NCBI RefSeq assembly: GCF_000004075.3
Contig: NC_026657.2
Span: 7,874,001-7,938,000, forward strand
DNA: 64,000 nucleotides
From: Cucumis sativus
Taxonomy: Eukaryota > Streptophyta > Magnoliopsida > Cucurbitales > Cucurbitaceae
Direction: 5' to 3'
Position numbers and translations under genes: made by a program. This document shows, one piece after another, positions 21,713-33,824 of the stretch (within the stretch, counting starts at the first letter, position 1; every line of letters begins with the position of its first letter). A model generated the notes under the pieces. The model was not told where the DNA came from and did no database searches. It saw nothing but the letters and a program-made list of their open reading frames with translations.

Positions 21713-23358
21713 CTATTTGTCCTTTTTTCAGTCATAAATCATTATATTTTTTCTTTTTCTAAAATAATTAGAGTAAAATTATATCACCCGATCCGAGTTT
21801 TCTTTCTTTGCAAAGAACATTTGGGATCACTTTCGGATATATGTTACATGATTATTTGCATTACTTTAGCATGGACTGATTTACCGATATTCTTAATTGT
21901 TGCTAAAGTGATTGCTCCAAGCAACTCAAACTTCGAGTGGGAATTCCGAATATCGGCCAATCGAAGGTACATGTTCAATAAACACAAATAAGTATGCATA
22001 TTTTGGTTGTTTAACGCCAATTTAAACACAACACTTCCACTTTACATGGAATCCCAAGATTATTTAACTACGTTATTAGATATAAATTAATCAGTTCAAA
22101 GAACTTCCCACGAAAATCCTTTTTTAAAGAAAAATGTAGAATTGACCAACATAAACTGCTTAGGAAGCACAGAGAACTTTGTAAACTTAGAGACCGTTTG
22201 AAATTCGAAGAACGGGTATAAATTAATATTAAAAGAAAAAATTCAAATTATTTGTAGAATTTGGACAATAAACAATTTTAAGAATTTTTTAAAAAGTTTT
22301 ATTACCTATATTAAAAATTCACTACCTATAAAACTAGTCAATTTCCTTAAGATTTAGTTAAACTTTTAAAAAACACTATAAAGTTGTTTTCAAATATACC
22401 AAAACCAAACCAAAATACCAATTTAAAAACATAATAAAATATCAATCTAAATGTGATATTTTATGTACACACATTTTAACAGATTTATCATTTAAAAAAA
22501 TCTCAAAATCTCAAGTAGTAAGTTGAATTATGTAATAAAAATCCCTGATATGAACAGAAATAAATCGGTCATGCAAAGAAATCCTAATAAAAATAGAAGA
22601 GAAGTATCAAGAACGTAAAACCTCAAGTGCTAACATTACATCGACATTTTGTTATCAAAATTAAACCAAATTAAATTTTAATTAAATTCTTAATTCAATT
22701 ATGCATAAAAGAATTCTCAACTAAATTTGATTAATGCATATAAACTAAATATCCTACGAATAAAAAGGAAGCATCAATAGCAGTCTAATAACCTAAATAA
22801 CCATTAATATTTACACAAAGACGACGAGTAATGTCCTAAAACTTCAAAGGCCTAAATCACTTTGGTTCCAACAAAAAAAAAAAAAAAAAAAAAAAAAAAA
22901 GACGGGATAAAACAGAAACACAAAACCAAATCTTTCTTTAAGCCACTCAAAACACATAGGTATTCATCAAATCAATCCACCGTGCCGGTAATTAAACAAA
23001 TATCTAATTTCTCTAACATCTTCTTTTACCCATAACGTGATAATTTAAAATCTAAAACTATTACTTTCCTCTCTTCTTCTTCTTTTTATTTTTTTTTCTT
23101 CATGCTATAGGAAAGGTTTTGGTATAAAAAAGACCTCTCGCATTTGAAATCAACCTCGTGTTATCAAAACCACCTCTATTGTTAATAAAGAGATTGAATA
23201 GTTTTACCCGTCAAGATTCGGCCGTGGCTGCTGAAATTGTTGACTTCCAGTATGGAATTTAGACAACTTTTTTCAAGAAAACCAAGCAGTTGGTAAAAGG
23301 TTAATTATACCAAATGACCAAAGTTAATTTTATCTCAGCCAACAAAATTGATTCGTGA
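21713..23358. other. Spacer between tRNA-Lys cluster and the WD40 gene
   Basis: AT-rich DNA without a gene. A pure A run of just over 30 bases lies near 22869-22900. The right end, up to 23358, is the likely 3' UTR of the - strand WD40 gene. Confidence 0.5.
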
Positions 23359-26300
23359 TCAACTTAGCGATGGGGCTGCCCATAGTTTTACTTTCTTGTC
23401 CACACTCGCAGTAGCCAAAACCATTACCTTTTTAACTCCTGTTCCATAATAAAGCTAATAATATTAGATATCAGGCTAAAGTACCATTTCCAGTCTTTTT
23501 GAAGTTTGTTCTATTTGTTCCTATACTTTTAATAAATCTTATAAATCATTTGGCCCCTCAAAGTTAATTTTGGTATGGCTAAATAATAAGAATGATAATT
23601 TTCAAACCATGTGAATATATTTTCAAAAGTCAGACTAAAAGGGCTAATAAACAATAAAGCAGCAAAAATTTATTCAGAGTATTCAAAGACCAAACGGACA
23701 CATTATAACCAATGAATATATTCTTAGGTTACTTTTGTAGACTGATCAACTAATTCAATAATAAAGTAAACTAGAAAAGCAAGATTTAATAATAAATTTT
23801 TGGTGCGTGAGAATCTTTCAAGTTGAACAATATCTCTTTTAGTTATTTAAATTTAAGATATATACAAGTGTTGTTGAAGTTGTAATCGAAAGAAAAAAGA
23901 CTTTAACTTTGCTTCTTCTATTCTCGATTCTTTACTTCCTATGCTTTCAAATCAAGTCGTGCTCGCATTGTGTTACTATCAAAATTCAAACTAAATGACA
24001 TAATACAATAATGCAGTTTTTAAGTGTGGTTTTATGTTATGGTCAGTTTATATTTATGTAATTCTCTCGTTTTTATATTTATGAAAATTCTTTATCTAAT
24101 ATTTCGACATCTCTTAGCAGCGAAAGCCGAAAGGAGACGACAATGAAGAAGAAATGAGATGGAAGTTTTACCTGATGGAATAGGTTTGGGTGCCCACGAA
24201 ATCCATGTGATATCACCTGCATTAATTTTAAGAAGTGGGTGTCAGCATTCGGTCAGCCGAAACTGAAAGTTACAAAGTTCCAAATAAAGTGATATCTAAT
24301 TCACAAAGGTTTGAACTTAAATTCAACAATGCTCTAGACTACAGGAAGTTAAATGATATATATATTATATAATAAACACAATGTTCTAAACTATATTCAA
24401 CTGTGCATGAATCATGTAAGATAATGACATGGCAAATATCATCTCAAGATACAAAATAAAAGAAGTTTATACATAGAGTAGCTAGAAAAAACAACATGCA
24501 ATCATCACTTGATTAATGAATCAAGTCATACACTACTGTTGTAATTGGGTCACCCATTATCCTAGTAAGGGAAGCTAAAAATTATTGTTTCTTTTGGTTG
24601 TCCTAATAAAAAGAAAGATGAGACCCGACCCGACCCAACCCAACCCAACGTAAATTTTTCTTAAATACTGGTGAAAAGATGTATACAAATACTGGTGACG
24701 GAAATTTTTCTTAAATTGAATATACGTTTTCAACTTAGTTTTGAGGAAGAAAAGATGTATACACAAATAATACTGGTAAACACTTGACTTACTAATGTGT
24801 CTGTGAACACCGTAAACATTTTGAAAAAGTGTTTTTTTGGTTAGTTGAATTGAAAAATGTTTCCAAACACTATACGACTATTTCTCTGAATATCATGATG
24901 CTAAGAAAATTTTTAAAAAGTTGTAGGTCTTGCTCTCAAGTGAGTATTTAATTTACTGGGATTAGGATCGTCAGGTGCAACTCAATCCATTAAAATAGAA
25001 CCCCCCCCGGAAAGAGAGGGAGAAAGAGAGAGAATCCATTTTGGCAATCAATATTATTTATAGAACCTTGTAGAGGGAAAGAAAACAAGCGGTAAAATTA
25101 CTTGACTTGTTCGTACCATCATGAGCTTTCTCAGCTGTATCCAAAACCTTTCCAGTTTCAACGCATAACCACTGCAGTGTGGAACCGTGTGTTGCTGCTA
25201 GTATCTTTCCGTCAGGGGATATATTGAGATGGTCATAATGCACTGTAGCACCTTTTGAATCGTGTAACGGAATTGGAAACACCTTGAGAGTTTTTGGATC
25301 CTCATCGAGGTGATACCTCACTTGAAAAAGAAAATAACCACAAATATACAAGAAACATGTCAGTCGTTTAAAGTCATCAAATTATCTTGGTTTACATGAA
25401 ACAAGAAAAAAAAAAGCAATCAATTAATTAAAGTTTTAATTTGATTAAGAGGTAAAAGAATATATAGTGTTACAATATCACTTATAAATGAACAAGAAGC
25501 CAAGTAGAGGCGATAAAAAAAAATAAAAAATAAAACAAATGATGTGTTTCGAATACATTCTCAAGTGTTTAGTTTAAAAAACAAGTCGTTTTAGAAAAAT
25601 TATGGTGTTTGGCAACTACTAAAAATATATTTTGGAGTGTATTTTAAACCTAATTTATCAAAAGAGTTCAAATAAAAATGAGTTTCCTGAAAAAACATTT
25701 TTTTAGGTCAATCCAAACATGCTCTAATTAGATAAAAGATATATCGTACAGTATATCTAGAGAACACAATTTTTTCTTAATGTAGACCAATTTTGTATTC
25801 ATTTGCGAAAGCTACAAGTCATGTACTCTGTGAAATTCTAACAGATGTTTACACATGAAAAATATTGATATGACTCTACGTACCGTTAATGTTCCATATT
25901 CTCATTGAACCATCCTTTGATGCAGTGATGATTTGCTCCGAGTTTGGAGTAAAACATAACCAAGTCACCGCACTCTGGACATCAGAAAGAAAATGTTAAC
26001 TCACAAGGAAGTCAAAACCATTCAGAATATTTCGGAAAAAATTAGGGTGGCTTGAAGAATAGATGAGTGATAAAACAGAATGAAAACAGAATATTGAAAA
26101 AGGAGAGACGGTCATGTCAGTTTTTAATTGAATCTAACTAACTAAATCACATCATGAATTTCACATAATACATAAACAACAACCTTGTGTCCTTTCAGCT
26201 GCATAACCCTCAAAACCTCCTTAACTGAACCATCCTTTGAGTAAACAACCTCCCATACCTGCCAAGAAAAATATATCGACGAAAAAACATCAAAGACTAG

Positions 26301-29300
26301 TCTTATTGATCGAAAATATGTGTAAAAATTAAAACCGGGTAGTATAAAACAACACCGATATTGTGATATTGGTAGCTTTTTTTCCCAGTAAAATTGAAAT
26401 GACTTCAATAAATTATAATACACCATGAGCTAGAATGACTAAAACCAAAATTCACATTCACTTGTCTATTCTTTTTAAGGCGGTAAGAATATATGATACT
26501 GGACCAGTACACATAAACAATGTCTCACTATAAAGAAATGTATGTTAAGGCTTATCTTCGCTAATGTTTTCTGCTCAATTCTTCATTCATGGGTCCATAA
26601 AAGAGAGAACACTGTAGATGAATCTAAAACGGAGAAATTTCTTAGTATTAAATATGCAAATGCAAGAAATATTCACCTTCACATCCGCAGTAAAAGCAGC
26701 TGCTGCAATAAAACGGCCATTTGGTGACAATGTAGCCATGGTATTTTTTAATTGATTAGTGTCAACATCACCCACCAGCTTTCCCGTTTTTGCATGCCAG
26801 AGTCTAATATCAGTCCCTAGAAAGCAATTTTAAATCTTTTAGATCTCCAAAAACAAATGGTTACATAAAACATAGAGGTTTAATAAAAGAAAGTATAAAA
26901 TCATTCACAAGCATTACACTTTTTTTTATGAAAAAACTTCATAAAACACTTAAATAATGGCCACATGCCTCACAATTGCTTGTTGTAAGGTAAATTTAAT
27001 GTACCTTCCGAACAAGAAGCCACAATTGTACTCCCATCGGCACTACCGTAACTAGCAGTTGCACCTACTAGGGTTATTACAGATTTTTTATCGTGCACCT
27101 TGTGTTGTTCCCACTTGATTTCAGGAAGAGGGAGCTTAGCTTGCTGTTTAGTTTCACCTGAAGGTTTGGCTTTTTCTTCTCCATACATGTACAAAGAAGA
27201 ACCAGACAGACCTTGAGAGGATACAATGATTGAGGTTGCATCATCACCAAACATGACAGCAGTTGGATGACCTCCAGCAGGTAAATTAATTCGCAAGAAC
27301 CTGCAGAAATATTAATGAACAAAAAATGGATGAGAAACCAAAATATTCTTTATTAGCACTCAGAATAAATACACTTGAAAATACAGATTTGAAAAATGGA
27401 TTTACATACTTGAAGCTTTTACTCGATGCATCATCCAACTTAAATACCCTGATCACTCCATCAGCACAGGCTGTTTCAAAAATATATAAGATAAGATCAA
27501 TGAATAAAAAATGATAACAAAAAATCTTTAACATATCATACTGAAATGAACTGATCCAAAGCATTTATCAAACAGTGTGTATTAATTATGATAAAACTCT
27601 TAAACACAAATACTTTCTACTTCCACAAACAAAAACCAAAAATGCCAATTAATATAAATTTGGATGCCACAATTTAGAGACCAATTCCCACACCGATTGT
27701 TGCCTGTTGAGCAACAATAAGAGGATGCAGAATACAGTAATGGCTAAAACTGTCTAGAAAACAAAACCAATGTACCAAAAATGACAACAGAAGCTGCTTT
27801 TCATAGCTGAAAACATATAAGAAAATAAGTCTCTAATAGGAGTATTAGAACGCCGCAGTAGCATAGGACATTTTGTCAATAACTAGAGATCAATGAAGAT
27901 GAGAAATGACATCAAATTAGAAAAGCATAAACTCTGGGTTCAAATTTCAGTCTCTATATGTGAATGAATCCACAAAAATTCACTAACACAGACGATTGAA
28001 ACAGAAAAATACTTAGAACCTGTTACTTACTAGAAAAAGAGGATTAGAAATAATTGAGATCACTAATCGATACAATACATGAGCTTAATATAGAAAATGA
28101 GTATCTTATCAACTGAAAAAGATACATAAGCAAACTTGTTATACTTAGTCTAATTTAATTATTGCTTGGAAAATTATTTTGCTGAGAGAGTTTCAATTGA
28201 AAATACTTCAGCCATGAGAGCAAATAAAATGTAGGCAGGGACAATATTCACAATCCAACCTTCTTAGTTATATACATTTCTCTTTCGTCACAGCATATAA
28301 GAATAAGCAGCAAAAGATAGTATCAAGTGAAAAACAGTTTGATATAGTAGGATTAACCGTATTACCAGTCGCCAAATTACTTCCATCTGAGGAGAAGCAT
28401 AATCCAGTGACAGAATCTCCGTGACCTTTCAATGTATTCAAATCTAACGGGTGATGTTTCTTGTTTTGATCCTACATTTGAAAATAAAAAGAGGAAAAAT
28501 TAAGTATAAGAGAAATATCAAAGCTATTCAATGCATTAAGCAAACAATATATGGATTTCCAACATTTGGATCCTAATACAACTATTTTCCTCTGCAGATC
28601 AGACTAGAATAACACGACAACATTCTGACCGCATACACCTTATGAATTTTAAAAAAAGAAAAGCAAATGCAGCACAAAGCTCGAAGTAGTTCGTATGAAG
28701 CTATTAATGAATGTTTAACTGAAAAGTTAGCAAAATACAGTGATGAACCAGTAACAAGACAGGAATAGCATTTTCAGGAGGTTAGGATGAACAAACAGCA
28801 AAAAAATCATGAAAAACAAAGAAGATATGGCTAAAAATAAATTAGATGGCGATCATTTCAATAACTAGCATACGTCCACCGAAAAATTAACCAGCAACGT
28901 ATAATTAGACCACATTCGCAATTCAGACGATGATCGATGAAGAATTCAATCACAAGGCCGTACTCGCAGCTTCGAAACTCAGCAGACGAAGAAGAAGCTA
29001 ACCTAGATAATCTAATACGAAAATCGTGCACTAGATAACACAAAACAAAATTGCGAGAATTCTGTCGTCACTTTATGCAGTTTATCAGGAATCAAACAGA
29101 CCTTCTCGGAGGAGTGAGAGTGAGGTTTGGAGTGAGACTTCTTAGTCTGCGACGGCTTCTGGTGCTTCTTCGGATCCGATGGAAGCTCTGGATGAGAAAT
29201 GGTTTGGACTTCAGATCTTCGCTTGCGAAAGTAGCTTCCGAAGAAGATAACGGCAATTAAGGCACCGAGAATCACTGAAACAACCGGAATTAGCAGAGCA

Positions 29301-29308
29301 AAATCCAT
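23359..29308 (-). CDS. Membrane-anchored WD40 protein, transducin beta-like 2 type
   Basis: Ten coding exons on the - strand: 29308-29102, 28471-28366, 27470-27410, 27300-27005, 26816-26677, 26258-26184, 25974-25884, 25320-25117, 24216-24172 and 23438-23359. All junctions are GT-AG and the sum gives 434 aa in one frame, the usual length for plant TBL2-like proteins. Residues about 5-25 (LLIPVVSVILGALIAVIFFG) form an N-terminal membrane anchor. A basic, His/Ser/Lys-rich linker follows to residue 69, then WD repeats: LKGHGDSVTGLCFSSDGSNL, CADGVIRVFKL, DIRLWHAKTGKLVGD, GHKSAVTWLCFTPNSEQ, DGSMRIWNIN, DGDITWISWAPK and a last blade VLATASVDKKVKLWAAPS. Animal TBL2 is an ER membrane protein linked to PERK signalling; the plant function is not established. 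The last exon lies 0.7 kb beyond the one before it and is easily missed. Confidence 0.92.
24619..24650. repeat. Pentanucleotide microsatellite in the WD40 gene intron
   Basis: GACCCGACCC changes to AACCCAACCC within about 30 bases: two GACCC-type units, then three AACCC-type units. It lies in the intron between exons 25320-25117 and 24216-24172. Confidence 0.8.
25543..25726 (+). repeat. Dispersed MITE-like repeat, family B, copy 2
   Basis: Starts TGTGTTTCGAATACATTCTC, passes TTATCAAAAGAGTTCAAATA and ends AGGTCAATCCAAACATGCTC. It shows the same motif order as 14701-14918 and the reverse of 51063-51222. It lies in an intron of the WD40 gene. Confidence 0.55.
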
Positions 29309-29408
29309 AGGTAAATGCAGAGACGTGGTAGCGAAGACGAAGCGGAAGAAGAATTTGACGATGGACTTGGAAGAAAGAAAAATGACGGTCAGAGTAAAAT
29401 GATGGGAA

Positions 29409-29420
29409 ATATATATATAG
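29409..29420 (-). promoter_or_regulatory. TATA-like element of the WD40 gene
   Basis: On the - strand CTATATATATAT begins about 112 bases before the ATG at 29308. Only 85 bases further upstream lies tRNA-Leu on the same strand, so the promoter is compact. Confidence 0.5.
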
Positions 29421-29504
29421 TGCAATGAAAATTGCATTCGTTAAATTAGAATTAAATAAATTTGGGTAAAAATGAATCTAAAATCTTTAATATTAATATT
29501 AAAA

Positions 29505-29587
29505 TGTCAGAAGTGGGATTTGAACCCACGCCCTCGTAGAGGACCAGAACTTGAGTCTGGCGCCTTAGACCACTCGGCCATCCTGAC
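29505..29587 (-). tRNA. trnL-CAA: tRNA-Leu(CAA)
   Basis: This is an 83-base class II tRNA. Read on the - strand it has acceptor GTCAGGA paired with TTCTGAC, A box TGGCCGAGTGG, anticodon stem CCAGA/TCTGG with loop CTCAAGT (anticodon CAA), a long variable arm, and B box GGTTCAAATCC. TTTT follows at once. Its 3' end lies about 85 bases upstream of the TATA-like element of the WD40 gene. It is intronless as read, whereas some plant tRNA-Leu(CAA) genes have an intron. Confidence 0.96.
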
Positions 29588-32500
29588 TATGCCTTTAGAT
29601 TTCATACCTTAGACTACAAATTCAAATCAAAATTTTATAAGTAATATCCATAATCTAATGAAACCTTAAAAAGCAATTCCTACTAAAGTGATTATCTTCC
29701 ACATTTGTATCAAATCATACCTCAAATTCCGACTTTTAAATGGTAAGGACTAAAGTTAAAACACGTCATCGTTCAACAAAAATAGAAATGGATATGTTTT
29801 GTACTTACTTTGATAAAAAGGGTATTTTTTCGGTCAAGAGTGATCATCATTTTTTGAGATTTTAAGTCGAGTCATGATGTGATATCCTTTCGTCTTTAGT
29901 GGTGAAGAGACTTCATAGAATTGGAATGCATTATTGGAGTTTAAGAAGTTTGCTTTAACAAAAAAATTTAATCATTTCATTCTCGCTATAAATAAATCCA
30001 ACTTCTCGAAGTTTTTATGTTCATTATACCAAGTTTTCTAAGAAAAATTGGGATGTTTTCTTATTCGGTCTAACATAGACATATATAATTAGTTTTTTTT
30101 TAGATTATTTGGATCGTTTGAGATGATTAGTTTGCTAAAGGGAAGAGTTATTTTCATCATCTTCTTGGACTCCCTATCTCATTCTCCGATTCAAAATGAA
30201 AATTCTCACTCCATTCTCCGATTCAAAAAGTTAATAATAATATTACAATTCATCTAACAAATGACCTAAAATGATTTGTTTTTAAACGAATTAGTAATTA
30301 AACTACGTAAGAATAATAGTTAATTCCAATCGTATCATGGTCATTTCTTTAAATTTTTTTTTTATATTTTGTTTTAACATTCTCTAGAAAGCAATAAATG
30401 AAAATGGAAGAGACTAATTTCTATGATGTATGATTAAAAAAATGAATACAATAAAGATTATGTATGTTCTTAGAAGTTCAAATAAATGAGTTGTATTATC
30501 AAAATAGACAAAAACGAATGTTCGAAGCGGTACGATATATTGTTGAAGAACATATTCAACAATAGTGCTTGAACTTAAAGTTAAACGTTCAATTTTCTCA
30601 CCTACACGCACGATGTATTATAAAATATATTGATACACACTTATTGATTTAGTCAAAAACCCACATAAAAAATATATTTTTTATTAGTGAAATTCATAAA
30701 CTTTACCATAGTTAATGGTCAAATTTGTACTCTTAACAACCAAACTTAATTTGTGCAAACTTAATTTTCATTAAATTAGCCAAAGTTGATAGGTGAAAAC
30801 GAGGTAGGGAACCGAACTTAAAATACAACACCAGTGAAAAAAAACAATAGAATTCACTTATAGGAATGATCTTCAAGCCACATAGTTGAAAAACGAAAAC
30901 TTCAATTACAATTAGCTTTTGCTTTATTCATCTTAATATAAATTGTGTGACGGTATCCTCAACATAAAATCATGAATCCACTATTGATTGTTTTATAATA
31001 AGAGATTTGGTCTAACTTAACTAAACTATATATATATATATATAAATTTTAAGATGGGTAGGTGCTAACCGACTGATGATTTTAAACGTTGGTATATTTT
31101 TATTATTTATTAGGTACTAATTTTTCACAAGTAGTGTAAACAATTCAAGAAATGGAAATATAAAATTATTTTAGAGGGTAGGGATATAATTAAGAAGTCA
31201 CATCTTTGTGTTTCTAAGGTTACTTATGACTTTGATTTATATATACAAACAAACTAATAGTTCAATGTAATAAAATAAATGATGCATTGAATATGAACCG
31301 CCAATGAGGAGGAGAAAGGTTGAAATCTAACAATGTGGATGTGGGTATTTTTAGTATTATTATTCATCATTTTCCCCTTATAAAATAACGTGTCTTGCAC
31401 GAAATATCATATTTGTTTTCTTATAGTTTAAGCATTAATTAATTAACTTAGGTAAGGGTTTGGGAGTTAAAGTTATATATATATATTAAATAACAAAGTT
31501 ATATGTCGAAATTCTCACCTATATGAACGACATCAAATCACGAAAAAAATTTAGAAAAAAACAACTCATGACATCAATTTTTAAAAATGGATATATTACA
31601 AATATGATAAAATTAGTTATATTAGACGATAATTATAGAATTATCGAAGGGCTATTGAACGATAATTATAGACTATCAGAGCATTATCACTTTTAAATTT
31701 ACTACTTTTACACATCTAAAAGATATCGTGCGAGGAAATTCATTATTATAAATTATTTTACTATTTTTTAAAAACTTCCTACAAAATAGTAGAAATAAAA
31801 ATAGTTTTTTAAATATAAAAAAATGTTAAATTATTTACATAGCAAAATCATAAAGGGCAAAAGTGATTGCACTAAGATAGTTATATGAAGTAAATATTTT
31901 ATTAAATATTATTTTGTTGACAATTTATCTTAATAAAAATAAAGATTTTTTTCTTTGAAAAATTATTAGAAACTTTTTCTAACTAGAGAAAAAATATTAA
32001 ATGTCGATAGAGATTAGGGGTGGAACCACCTTCATTTTAAGATTTTAGTTTTATTCAACGTTTTATTTAAGTATTATGCACTTTTTAAATTTCAAGAATA
32101 CATGTTTTCAAATATAGTAAAATGAGCTAAAATATTTATAATTATAAAAGAATATCATTCATAAATGCTGATAGAATAAATATTAATATCTGTCTATCAC
32201 TAATACTACGAAAGTGTATATTTATGAACGTTTTTAACTATGGTTAAGTTTTTATTTTCTTATTAATTTATAGACTTTGACATATTTGATATTTATTTAT
32301 AAGGGTTTGGTGTATATCAAAAGCTCCTATGATAAAGTATAAAACTATATCACCTATTTCAATTCATCTACTCACCTTGCTGGGTCTATGATACATCTTA
32401 TTATAATTAAGTACAAAAATCCATATGGTCAAAATAGGGATGAAACATAAGTATATATTTTATTCATAAACCAAATTAATATTTTAAATCCAACTCTTTC

Positions 32501-33824
32501 AATACTAAAATAATGTTTCAGTAAAACGACAAAGACTAAAAATAAAAATATGAATTTTAGAAAATACTGAAATTTATAATTAAACTTACTCCAATATGAA
32601 CAAAAAAAAAAATCATAGTTTTCTTGAATTGGTATTTAGGAATCCAAGGATGAATTTAAGGGTCAAATTCCACAAATCTAACCAGAATTAGGGAATAAAA
32701 ATGGCAAAATTAATAAATTATTTCTACAAGTAGAAAATATTAGACAAAATTTTAGATTGGTTTTAAGAGAAAATATGGCATTTTTTCATGGTTTGTTTTG
32801 CTTTTTTCTTTTTTCTAGAACATATTGCAATGTTTTAATAACCTTGAATGACCTAACAGAGGATCATTTCAACCATCTAAATTTATATAAAAAAATATGT
32901 TATATAATTTATTTATAAAGCTTAGACTTTTAAAATTAGTTAAATTAGAAGGTTGAGTTTGAGATTATTCTAATCTATCAAATAATTTTGGACAATTTTA
33001 TTAACTAGTGATGGGTAAAATTCAATTTGAAAATTGAGAAAGATCTTAGGGTGTTTTGTTCCTAAAATAATTAAATAATGAGATATTTTTAAAAATTGTA
33101 AAATAAATTAAAATATTTGGTTCGTAATTATTTTTGTAAAATGAATAAAATTTTAAAAAATAGTTTAAAAATTAACTAATTTAAGGAGAAGTTAGTAAGA
33201 AATTTATTTTAAAATATGTGTGTGAAATGATTATGCTTTTAAAAGTGGTTTTAAAGGGTTTAGTCTAACCAAACACACAAAATGCCTATGGAATTACTTT
33301 TCACTTTTTTTTTTTTCTCTTGAGTATAGGAATAATTAAATAAGTTGAAAGTATATTATTAAAATAATAAAGAAGACTAAAAATTGTAAAAAAGAAAAAG
33401 AAAATTAAACTGAAAAAGAAAAACGAAATTATTTAATTTCCTATTTTTTTCTTCACTTTTTCGCCGTGGAATCGAGACCCCATCATCTCATCTTCTCTTC
33501 TGTCTAAATTCCGAGAAAACGATACGCTAAATTCGATCCCTTTCCCTTCGCTCTTAAATTTGTAGTCTCCACGAAAGCGAAACACTGAAAAACAAAAACA
33601 CAAAAGGAAAACAAAAGAAAAACAAAAAACATCGAAATCTTCCGATTTTCCACTGACTTTCATTTCCGTTTTTTGTTTTTCCCCCCATAATCTTGACAAC
33701 CCCAGCTGATTTTTCGCTACTCTCGGATCACGACGAGGCCTCCGCCGGATTTCGCCGCCGGAACCGGCTGCGTTTCGGCTTCGATAATTTTCCGGCGACT
33801 TGTTTCGGCTAATTTCCCCAAGTT
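29588..33824. other. Spacer between tRNA-Leu and the DHHC gene
   Basis: About 4.2 kb of AT-rich DNA with no gene. It holds TA microsatellites (near 31027-31045 and 31472) and a family A repeat (31556-31714). The last 350 bases (from about 33460) are richer in C and T and hold the likely 5' UTR of the DHHC gene. Open frames on the - strand at 33433-34076 are judged chance readings of that leader and of exon 1. Confidence 0.5.
31556..31714 (+). repeat. Dispersed repeat family A, copy 2
   Basis: Starts AAAAAACAACTCATGACATC, passes ATATTACAAATATGATAAAA and several imperfect CGATAATTATAGA units, and ends CTTTTAAATTTACTACTTTT. It is the same arrangement as the copies at 16639-16778 (reverse) and 59750-59900. 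Confidence 0.6.

Noticed and set aside
22869-22900. Long pure A run as a possible retroposon tail
   Set aside because: No element body, promoter boxes or target-site duplication could be recognised upstream.
24172-24216. Ending the WD40 protein by reading through exon 9 to a stop
   Set aside because: A good donor and a downstream exon encoding the expected last WD blade (ATASVDKKVKLWAAP) restore the family C-terminus in phase.
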